Assembly (NCBI GenBank): GCA_020740775.1
Contig: JAHEWK010000029.1
Location: forward strand, 1 to 64,000
Length of the DNA: 64,000 bases
Origin: Ilyonectria destructans
Taxonomy: Eukaryota > Ascomycota > Sordariomycetes > Hypocreales > Nectriaceae
Reading direction: 5' to 3'
The notes beneath the pieces were generated by a model. That model was given only the letters and a program-made list of their open reading frames with translations, had not been told where the DNA came from and did not search any database. This document shows positions 34,601-44,479 of the stretch, in pieces; within the stretch, counting starts at the first letter, position 1; each line of letters starts with the position of its first letter. Both the position numbers and the translations under genes were made by a program.

Positions 34601-35680
34601 CTGCGATAATGGCCTCTCGGTGAATATTCTGTTTGCGATTCTCATCAGATACTGGCGGTTTACATTTGCCTTGGCTTCGTAGTTTGCAGTTGTTGCACCT
34701 AGCCCGACGGCGCTGGTTGTGCTGATACTCGGAAAGAGCTCTGCTGCTATGGCCACTCTCTTCCAGATCGGATCTTGGATTTTTGTGGTGTAGTTTGTCA
34801 AGTAGTATATCAGCGCCATTGTCTTGCTTTGGGTACCGATGAAGGAGATGTCGTGATTGTGCCGCAACCCAACCGCCATTGGCTTGTTCCATCGGTTGAT
34901 CATGGGATGTGAGCGTTGGAGCCGAAGTATACCATCCGCGCCGAATTCGCTTTTTGTAAAGAGCTTCCAAGGCGCATGGAATCGACACGTGGGCTTCTTT
35001 TCTCCCCGCCTGATATGAGAGTATTTGACACAAGTTGCGGTGTGGACATGCATCTGGACCCTGCCCGCGCAAAAGTGGGCTTCATCGTCAAACTGTTCAG
35101 AGAAGCGCCCCGTATCGATCATCAAGTGGGATATGTTGTCGTAAACTACCCTAGTCTCGCTCTCCTCACTAAAGGCAGCGGATTCGTCCAGATCCTAGAT
35201 AATAGTTTAGCTTCCGACCTACGTTGGCCTTTGGTTATATGGATATATGGATGCACATACCTCGGTAAAGACAGAATCGACATATTTCAGGATTCCTTCC
35301 CGTTCCATCGCCGCACTCTCATCATCCTCCCCATTTCCATGAGCACCGATGAACTCCCCGAGCTCCAAGTTCCCTTCGAGCCATAGCAAACCATGGACAT
35401 GAAGAGCACCGCGTTCGTTGGTCTCGACAGCGCCAAAATACTGTCCAATCCGACCAAACACAGATTCCTCCCCAACCTTGACGTAATGCTCAAAGAACAT
35501 CTCTACTTCGCGGTGGAAGAAGATGGCAGAGCTTATGGGGTCAGTTATCGCCAGCTTCACTCTTTCATACCTATCCTGAAGGGCCCGAAGCAGGGTTGCT
35601 TCCGCGGCAGCCTTGTCCTCCTTTCGGTATGCCGCCAGACGTAGTTTTACCGGGTTCGTAATGTCATTAGGGTCAGAAAC

Positions 35681-36078
35681 CTATAAAGCAGATAACGGGA
35701 AGCCCATCATCAGCTGCTCTATCACATGCTCCTTATCCGCCGTCTGTGTATGGCCAGAGATTAGAACTCGATGCTTCTGTTCTGTTTGTAGCTTGTGCGT
35801 TGCGTCATCACTGGCAAGTGTGTTCTACATGACCAATAATTATGTTCATACGAACATATAATATCTCAGCAGTGACATTTCCCTGCGTGTTCTAATACAT
35901 CTAAAGGAAAGTCGATTATATAGTTCAACAATGTGACCTAATCCTGATGAAGCAAGGCCGAACTAAATTTATATAGAGTTAGGTGAAAACGTGCGGGGTT
36001 CCCCCCCCAAAACCCTTCCCTCCCTCAACTCTTCTCCCTCCATGATTTTGGCTGTGATAAATATTTGCAGAGAACAAA
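35681..36078. other. Junction zone between Helitron A exon 2 and Helitron B RepHel
   Basis: Contains the A intron acceptor (minus, CTTTATAG at 35681-35688), a short open minus frame of about 47 codons that may be intron sequence, and the leader of Helitron B. GGGTT/AACCC flanking a run of eight C (35996-36015) resembles the C-tract hairpin near 31,060. The exact 5' terminus of B lies somewhere here. Confidence 0.4.
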
Positions 36079-39000
36079 ATGCCAACCGCCTCTCACGTCT
36101 GTAGCAGGTGTAGAGAGCCTTGGACTTCAGGCCTATCTGGAACATATCGCACGTGCCCACAATGTCGAAACGCGGATGCAGTTCGCAGAGAACGAAGGAA
36201 ACGCGCACGCCAGAGTGATGGGATACGTCGCTGTACCAGTTGTCTTAGGCCCTGGAACTCAACACTCTTCCGTACTTGCGATATCTGCCGTGAGAATACT
36301 GCCAAGGCGAAAAAACGGCAGCGCGATTCAGGGTTATTTCGTGTATCAGCAGCACGTACCAGTGGTAGTTCTGTCTGTTCAAACTGTCAACGACCCTGGG
36401 ACTCGGATCTATATATTATCTGTGATGAATGTCGTCACAACATCGCCTTGCGCCGTGCTGGTCAGGCAGTGACATCGATTGATACGAACCTTGCCAATCG
36501 ACGTATGAACAGAACCGATCGAAACAGCCGACCGTCCATTACTTCGATCCCAACTGAGACCAGATCCTCTACTGCTTCTTCCTCGCCCGCTCCTAATGTA
36601 CCAGCTAGAAGACCCAGGACTAATCGAAGAGCACGAGCTACTAGGATGTGGTGGTCGCGCGTAGCCTGCCTCAAAGTGCGACCATTTAGTCAACGCCGAT
36701 GGCGTTGTTCCTTTTGCTCAATACCGCTTCTTTCGACAGAAAGGCCTGGATGGTGTTGCACAAATGGGAAAAGAAGGGCCCCGAGACTTCCGCCATATCC
36801 ACGATATTTTCAGCAATGGCTAGACGACACAGATTTGCCGCTGTCGATGCTGAGTCGTCGTCTTAATAGCCTCTTTGCATTCTCTCTTATAGGCTCATCT
36901 GAGCGATTCATTCATCCTCCAGCACCGGCTGATGTAGTCGTTTCCGGCCGAGTATACCACCGGCTACCCAATCTTGCGACAGGCGATCATAGTATGCGAT
37001 GGTTTTTATACGATGAATCAGCTCGATCACGCACTGCGACGACTAAGCGGGTCCCTTTGATTGCGGTGGAGAAGGTTCGCAATTTGCTGGAAAGAGTCAA
37101 TCCATATGTACACACTGTTCGCCGTGCTATGTCCACTGTCGACCCGGAGACTATACCAATTGCGATAGAATTGAGAGACTTCCCAGCTGATGGGGAAGTA
37201 GCTGCGATTATTAATATGCAAAATCTGAGCAGGGTCAACCCCCGGAAAGTTCTTTATTTTACTCGCAGTGGACAATGCCACTTTATGCATATCCTTTCTC
37301 GGTATTATGAACCTCTTCAGTATCCCTTATTGTTCCCACATGGTAATCCTGGTTGGGGAATATCGGAGTCATCTAACTCCAACTCCAATGAGACCGATGA
37401 CCGATACCAGCTAACGCAGCAGCAATGGTATCGCAGTCTGCTTCTTGGTGAGCCGCGTTTTTGTTATTTTGGCCGCCTTACCTGTGAATATTTGGTAGAT
37501 ATGTTTTCCAGGATTGAGGATGCGCGACTGCATTACTTGAGATACGGGCGAACGCTTCAAACATCAGGCCTAGACCATGTAACCGATCACCTAAGGGCAG
37601 ATTGGATGCGAAATAGGTTACCGTCTAGCTTTACAGGGTCCCGAGTATGGGCCTCTGAACAAGTGGCTGATGCTTTAGCTCTTGCTCGAAAATTCGGCAA
37701 GCCAACTTTCTTTATTACAATGACGACGAATCCTAATTGGCCTGAAATAACTTCCTATATGAAACCTGGTCAGGTCTTTACGGACATACCGGTGATTGTC
37801 TGCCGTGCATTCAATCTAAGAATGAAATATCTGAAAAACTTTATCAAGGATCATTTTGGAACTACTTTATATTTTATTAGCGTGGTTGAATTCCAAAAAC
37901 GGGGTTTACCGCATTGTCATATACTGATCAAGGTTCGTAATGTTCTCTATCTCAGCAAAGTTCTTAGAACTGATTAATCCTGTCCTAGGTATCGCCAGAG
38001 CCTACCTTAGAAGCTCTGGATATGATAATCTCCGCCGAACTACCACGATTACCCGCCGATGCCGCGCTCCGTGCTGCAGTTCTCCGGTCCAATGTACACA
38101 GTCGAAGCCATCTCTCTAGAAGAAATGCTTATTGCAATAAAAACGGATACTGCAGATTTGGCTTCCCTCAGCCTACATCAAATCGCACAACAATGGATTC
38201 GCGAGGTCGGGTGCATTTTCGACGTCGAGAAGCGGAAGATGCATGGGTCGTACCATATATGCCTTCTCTATTGCTCTATATGGACTCTCACATACATATT
38301 GATGTTTGCCTCTCCGCTCATGTCTTTATGTATCTCTTTAAATATCTGTTCAAAGGGCAAGATCGAACTGGCTTCCGAATCCAAGATGAATCCGCCCCTG
38401 ACATCCCGGATGAGTACCAAGATTATATTGCAGCCAGATATCTCTCATCGTCTGAGGCCGCCTGGCGAATATTGTCTTATAATATTACCTGCAAAGAACC
38501 GACTGTGCAAGGACTACCCATACATCTGGAAAACGAACAAGCCGGCCAATTAATACAATCATCAAACCAATCATTTATGTCCGAACTTCTATGGTATTTC
38601 CAAAGACCATCGCAGGACCCTTTTATTAACCTTACTTATCCGGAATTCTACAGCAAGTATTACTATGTCATCTTACCAATTAATCGTCCATTGCAACAAA
38701 ATCAATGGTTTATTTCGCACACTCAAACTAGGGACTGTATGAAGCAACGTGTGCTGACTCAACGACAGAGGGGCAACTCTGTAACACGCATACATACTGT
38801 GCACCCGCGAGTAGGAGAACTATTTTACCTTCGTTTATTACTTCAACACCGACCAGCCTTTACATTCGCCGAACTAAGATTAGTTCAGGGCATACAATAT
38901 CAGACATACCAGGAAGCTACGATAGCCTTGGGACTTTTCCAACATATATGCGAAGCCACATATGCTATGGAAGAAGCCATAGCATCGTATAGTCGACCCT

Positions 39001-40737
39001 CCCAGTTACGCTTTTTATTTGCCTACCTATTATTGGATTTTCCCTCGCCAGCAATCCAACTATGGGATCAATTTCATTCTGCAATGTCTACCGACTTCGA
39101 TCTTTATTATGGACAACAAGAAGCTCAATCACGCACTTTGCAGTCAATATCACGAATATTGCGAGGTAATGGCGCGACTCTGAAACAGTATGGACTACCA
39201 GAACCTGCCTTTATTGAGCGCGAACTCGACATAGAGTTGGACGCTTTCGCATCGCAGCGAGAGGAACTGTTAGCCCGTAGCCATCAATCTTATGAAGCAT
39301 TCAATGCGGACTAACGTCATGTATTTGACACAATATACTCAGCTATTCCTGAAGGCGGGTGCTTCTTTATTGATGGAAAGGCTGGAAGGGGCAAAACATT
39401 TTTGGTACAGGCCTTATGTGACAGAATTCGCGGTGAAGGCCAAGTGGTTTGTATCACAGGCTCAACGGCCCTTAGCGTTACACTCTACGATCGTGGTCGT
39501 ACAGCTCATTCCATGTTTGGTATCCCTGTGCGTGAAAACTCAACAGAACTAATTTCATCCATACGATTAACTTCACCCCGGGCCGAATTACTACATCACG
39601 CAAGCTTCATATTATCGGAAGAATTACCTATGGCTAATAAGGCTGCTGTTGAATGCGCTGACGAACTACTACGCAATATTACCAACAATAAACACCCTTT
39701 TGGTAATAAGACCTTTATTGGTATAGGCGACTTCCGCCAAGTAGCTCCCGTCACACCAGCTACAACGGCACCTGCAGCCGTGTTTGACAGCTCGATCCGT
39801 TCGTCTTCGCTCTGGCCACACTTCCAAATCCTACGTCTTACCACGCCGATAAGGATTGCATCTGATCCTCTTTACTCAGACTGGCTGGATAAAGTAGGTG
39901 ACGGCATACCGCCATACAATACCGAAGTATCCCTCGACCATTTAGGTGAAGTCGATTCGCTCCAGGAGGCTGTGGACTTTCTGTTTCCAGATGAAACCAC
40001 AATGAACCCATCGCAATCTGTCCTCCGGTCATTCCTTAGTCCATTTAATATGCAGGTGGACGAATTTAACGACATAATGCTGAAGCAGTTGCCCGGGAAT
40101 GAAGGTTGCTACCCATTTACTCTTCTCATACTAACCTATTATGCTGATATTCTGATTTCATCAGATACATTCCTTAGCAGTAACTGCATTAAAGAAATGG
40201 ACGACCCCGACCAAAAACTACCTTCGGCAATCATATCCGACTACCTATCTATGCTAGACGAACCAGGCGTCCCTCCTCATGAATTACACCTCAAAGGAAG
40301 GAGCAGTTTGTGCTCTTATGCGAAATCTCTTCATTGACAAAGGATTGGCGAAGAATGCCCGAGTCCGGATTCTGCACCTTGGTCGTCGTCTTATTTATAT
40401 TCAAGTATTGCGTACTGCCACGATAAGGCGCGAAGACGTTGAATTCTATCTTCCACGTATAAGCTTTGATTTCCATCCACGAATGACAAATTGGACAGTC
40501 CAACGGAGACAGTTTCCTCTGCGGCTAGCATATGCCACAACATTTAATAGCTGCCAAGGCCTTACTTTGGATAGGGTTGTTCTGGATCTTCGAAACCCGG
40601 TTTTTGCACATGGTCAACTGTACACCAGTCTGTCACGAGTCCGGCAACGCTCAGACCTCCAAATCCTTTTAGCCAGAGATAATGAGGAGAAGAAAACGAC
40701 CAATGTCGTATTCCATGAACTACTTTTGCCTCAGTAA
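36079..40737 (+). pseudogene. Helitron B Rep-helicase with one nonsense codon and one frameshift
   Basis: Exon 1 (36079-37932) opens with three consecutive CxxC...CxxC fingers sharing a Pro-Trp (CSRCREPW...CPQC; CTSCLRPW...CDIC; CSNCQRPW...CDEC). Then comes Helitron_like_N (YEPLQYPLLFPHGNPGW) and the HUH motif GLPHCHILIK. A 56-nt intron (37933-37988) follows. Exon 2 has the two-Tyr motif FMYLFKYLFKGQDR. A TAA at 39312-39314 interrupts FNAD*RHVFDTIY, where CAA is expected. Helicase motifs follow: GKAGRGKTFL, ILSEELPMANKAA, GIGDFRQVAPV. Near 40300 a 1-bp shift moves the frame (HELHLK to EGAVCALMRN). The end has NSCQGLTLDRVV and YTSLSRVRQRSDL. Two small lesions suggest recent death. Confidence 0.87.
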
Positions 40738-40965
40738 GGCTAACTTGATTTGGAGATCAGATGATGAACCTTTACACTTTTTTGGGTATGAATATCCAAG
40801 GCCATTAGCGTGATAATATAAACCATCATGGCTGGCATACGTCATTATTAGATCATGGACAATCAGCTGTCTACTCAATACTATTACTATATAACCTTTT
40901 ACTCCCTCACCTCGATTCTTACTGTTAAACATTAATATTCAATATCGTTAATCTCAGAAAATAAG
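40738..40965. other. Spacer between RepHel B and its OB-fold-like gene
   Basis: 228 bp, AT-leaning; likely holds the terminator of RepHel B and promoter of the next gene. No specific signal identified. Confidence 0.4.
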
Positions 40966-41964
40966 ATGGCTTCCCCAATGCCAAAACTTGCGAACACGAT
41001 CCATATCCGGGATTTCATTGATGATGTTTTACCAGATAGTTCCCGGCCCAATACTCCCAATTGTATGGAGATCCACTCGAACATTAACATCTTTCCAGAA
41101 GATGAGTTCTACGATCTAAATGTGGTTGTGGAGCCTATTCATACCTGTATCCGAACCTACCTCAAACAAACAGAACGGTCTTTATATACGCCCAATGCGT
41201 TTTTCTATGTCGATGGCAGGTTTATTACAGCCCTGAACCCGGAAGGAAATCTTGAAATTACTGTTTATGCTTTGAGTATCGAAAGGTATACATTCAATAC
41301 TAATCATCGCATCATGCATTATTAACCTACCAAAAGACACCCGGGCAATGTTTCGGATTTCAAAAACTACCGAGAACATCTCCCAGAACAATGGTGCCCT
41401 ATTATTATGATGCTTGGATTTGTTGGTGACCGAAACGTCGCACCGGGAGAACAATATACGCTTCGTAACTTTGAACTCACCAGCTCCATCTACGACGCTA
41501 CTAAGGCAGAAGCGATCGAATTTTCCGTTACATGCTATTTTGGAAGCGGAAGGCGGTGGGAAAATATGATTGTTCCAAATACCGATTCCTTTGTTAGTGT
41601 CACAGCTAAAGTAGTAGGCCGCACTTCGACGAACCAACTGGCTGTCCGGGTCTTGGATTTAACATACCTTCCGAAACCTCCGTCCTACAACACACCTGCA
41701 ACACCATCAAATGCTAAAAAGAGGCAGGACCGTTGGGGTGGTCAGGCCCAATCAAGTCCATCCAAAAAGCCACGTTTATTAACTTCAAGCCAAGACTCGG
41801 TAGAAAGCACGCATACAGAAATGGATTTCGATGAGGAGGAAAGGACTGACACGCCTCCGTCAACGCAAATCAATCAATCCTCATCATCTGTGCGAACCCA
41901 AGATGTTGAAGTTATTGACGATGATGCGCCAAATGTACCAGCTGTTCCGGAACGTCGCCATTAG
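40966..41964 (+). CDS. Helitron B OB-fold-like protein, last codons cut off by hAT-2 (315 aa)
   Basis: Two exons, 40966-41285 and 41337-41964, join across a 51-nt intron (GTATAC...AAAAG), giving SIER|HPGNVSDF. The first half reads as beta-rich strands (AFFYVDGRFITALNPEGNLE, PIIMMLGFVGDRNVAPGEQY) and the second as FVSVTAKVVGRTSTNQLAVR, which I read as an OB-fold pair like single-strand DNA-binding or RPA-type proteins. The tail is Ser/Asp-rich with an NLS-like SKKPRLL. The stop TAG (41962-41964) is the first three bases of hAT-2. Before insertion the frame ran into six basic codons beyond the target site (44488-44505) and a TAG at 44506. The fold is inferred by eye; family support is modest. 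Confidence 0.6.
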
Positions 41965-42062
41965 GGATGCGTTTTTGACGTCATAAACCCCAAGTTACCA
42001 ATTGACGTCATAAACCCCAACTGACGGGTAATTTACCGTCATAAACCTCCTTCCTAATTGGG
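41962..42062. repeat. hAT-2 left TIR and subterminal GACGTCATAAACCCC repeats
   Basis: After the TIR, GACGTCATAAACCCCAA occurs twice (41975 and 42003) followed by a related ACCGTCATAAACCTCC. Related, mostly inverted motifs lie at the right end, so these are probably transposase-binding sites. Confidence 0.8.
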
Positions 42063-42203
42063 TTTAGTGACTAACCAAAAAGGGGTTGGGGTGGGGGACG
42101 ACCATGAGTTGTTGCGACCCCTGAGGAGGCTTCATCACCCCCCGATGTTGCTGTTGAGATTTCTTCACCGACAACAACTATTTATGGTCATTACTGAGTC
42201 AAT

Positions 42204-44132
42204 ATGACCAATCGGGGAGGTCGTCCTAAACTTCATGGCATTGACGAATATTTCCGGCCGGCTTCGGAAGAGGGCTTTACGCTGAACCGTGTAGTCTGCA
42301 AGCTCTGCTCAAAGACTATGGCGAAGCACACCTCCAAACAACTTCGACACCTTCACACGCAATGCACCGCATATCGACAGCTTCATGAAGTCATTCCCAG
42401 CCGACAACCGCTCATCAACACTAAGTTGGATAGTGTTAGCAAAGCATCTAAGGATGCATTGGACCGTCAAGCCGCCGTCGCAGTCTTTACCTCCGGCAAA
42501 CCCTATTCCCTCTATGAAGAGCCTGAGACACTGAAACTATTCCAAATGCTAAATTCGGCATATAAACCTCCAGATCGCAATCGAGTTGCCTCATTCCTCG
42601 ACCCTGTCTACCTGGACTATCAGCAACGTGTCAAGGCTCTTCTGGACGAGGCCCCGCATCTCAACGTCATATTCGATGCCTCAGATGATATCTCAAGCAA
42701 CCGAATTATCAATATATCTATTGAAATTCCTAGTTCGGTTGCATTTTACTGGACGACAATCGATACTAAAGATCATGATCACACGGCATTGACGACCTTG
42801 AGCCTTATCAAGCCATCTCTTCTTGAAATATTCGGACACGATTTCTCGCGGCTGAATGCTATCTGTACAGATACATGTAGCACGATGAGAAAGCTTCATC
42901 GAGAAATGAAAGCGCTGCCAGAGTTCAGCCACTGCCTTTATATCTTGTGCGATTCTCACGGACTTCAATTGCTTATCAAAGACATTGTGGAGTCGAAGCG
43001 GTGGATGCCAATCTTTGGGAAGATTACTTTTCTCATTGCCTTCTTTAAGAAAGCCAAATTGCAGTTGTCAAGGCTTCGCATTCATCAGCAGGAATGCTAC
43101 GGGCAGCGCAAGGCGTTCATTACTGCTGCAATCACACGCTGGGGAACACAACTTGCTGCTGTTAAATCTGTGTTTGCCAACAAAGACGCCCTTCGAGCTT
43201 TCGCACGCGATCCAGTTATTCTCAACGGAATGAAGCCGGTAATTGTCAAAGAGGAGGAACAGGTGACACAGTCAAGTCTACCTCAGGTGATATCATATAT
43301 CAACGATCTCGAATTTTGGGCCAATCTGGAAATGTTATTCAAAGTTCTTCAGCCGATTGGCCATGCCCAAGCCAACTCAGAACGCGACCGCGCGGGTCTT
43401 GGGGAGGTCATTCCACGTTGGCTATCCATTCAGGCTTCATGGGACGCATTGGAAGAGGCTGGTCAGGACCAACTAATAAACTACCAAGAACTGAAGGCAT
43501 TACGAAAGCAACGGTTTGACGTGCAAACGGACGACATACACTACATGGCCTTTGCTTTGGACCCTGCCACTACCGACCCGAAGCACCATTTGTTGACCAC
43601 AGACATTGTCAGAAGAGCACACAACTTTCTTGAGGACAACACCAACGCTGAGGAATACGGCAATATCTTCCGGGAGTTTTGTCAATTTAGAGCTCGGGAG
43701 GGCAACCTCTTTGGCCCAGGAAGTCGCATATACAGAGCAGCATCCGAGGGCACTCCGCACCACCAACACGTCCTTAACAGTTAGCGGTATCTTCATTCTA
43801 TGAATGTATCACTCGCTGCATTGGCCAAACGAGTACTGGGCGCTTTGGCTAATTCCGTACCTTCTGAGAGATCTTTTTCCTCCATCAATTTCCTCCACAA
43901 CAAGATTCGCAATCGTCTTACTGTCACTAGCACCAATAAATTGACATTCATATATATGAATAGTCGGGTGTTGAGAAAACTTGAGACAGCCCAAGAGACA
44001 CCTTGGAGAATGCCGAGCGGCCAATCCTGGGAGACGGCTGACGTGAAGTTGCTCTTAGAGCTCGAGGACGACTTCCAGGACTGCATTTTTGTAGATACAG
44101 GCACGGACGCAGAGACAGAGTCTGTTTATTAA
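42204..44132 (+). pseudogene. hAT-2 transposase with a single nonsense codon (642 codons)
   Basis: One continuous frame from MTNRGGRPKLHG to TDAETESVY, broken only by TAG at 43782-43784 (HVLNS*RYLHSMN). The N-terminus has a BED-like finger (VVCKLCSKTM ... LRHLHTQC). The catalytic region contains LNVIFDASDDIS, VAFYWTTIDTKDHDHTA and NAICTDTCSTMRKLHREM with ILCDSHGLQLL. The C-terminal dimerisation region is VPSERSFSSINFLHNKIRNRL. The codon at the stop is probably ancestral TGG or CAG, again a RIP-type change. The protein family is the fungal hAT group, distinct from hAT-1. Confidence 0.88.
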
Positions 44133-44384
44133 CGTTGAAATGTAAATAAGTTGGCTTTCGAGAAATATAATACTGTCATATTGAAGTAGCAAGTCTGGGA
44201 GTTTTGACGAAGAAACGAACACGGAGCCGTTGCACGGGGGTATGGACCTCTTGTACCCGCACAGCCGATTTTGGTGTGATCGGTACCTCATCCCCGACGA
44301 ATACCAATGCACACCAGACTGTTTGTGCGTATATCATTCCACCGACGCCGTTCCGTAGTCACCAAATAGTACTGGAAGCACGTG

Positions 44385-44479
44385 ATAAATGACGCGTCAT
44401 AAACCTCGGGTTTATGACCGTCATTTACCTAGGGGTTTTGGTAATTTACCTCCTGGTAATTTACCTCGATGCATCCCTA
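44385..44479. repeat. hAT-2 right TIR and subterminal repeats
   Basis: Contains GCGTCATAAACCTCGG, GTTTATGACCGTCAT, and two copies of GGTAATTTACCTC before the terminal GCATCCCTA. Confidence 0.8.

Larger units (their letters stand above)
41962..44479 (+). mobile_element. hAT-family transposon (hAT-2) with perfect 8-bp target duplication
   Basis: Ends TAGGGATGC (41962) and GCATCCCTA (44479) are inverted. The flanking octamers are identical: GTCGCCAT at 41954-41961 and 44480-44487, the 8-bp duplication diagnostic of hAT. The element is 2518 bp, carries one transposase gene on the plus strand, and lies in the 3' end of the Helitron B OB-fold-like gene. Confidence 0.95.

Noticed and set aside
34563..35386. 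Long overlapping ORFs on both strands over RepHel A
   Set aside because: They are shadows in other frames of the Helitron exon; only one frame carries Helitron motifs.
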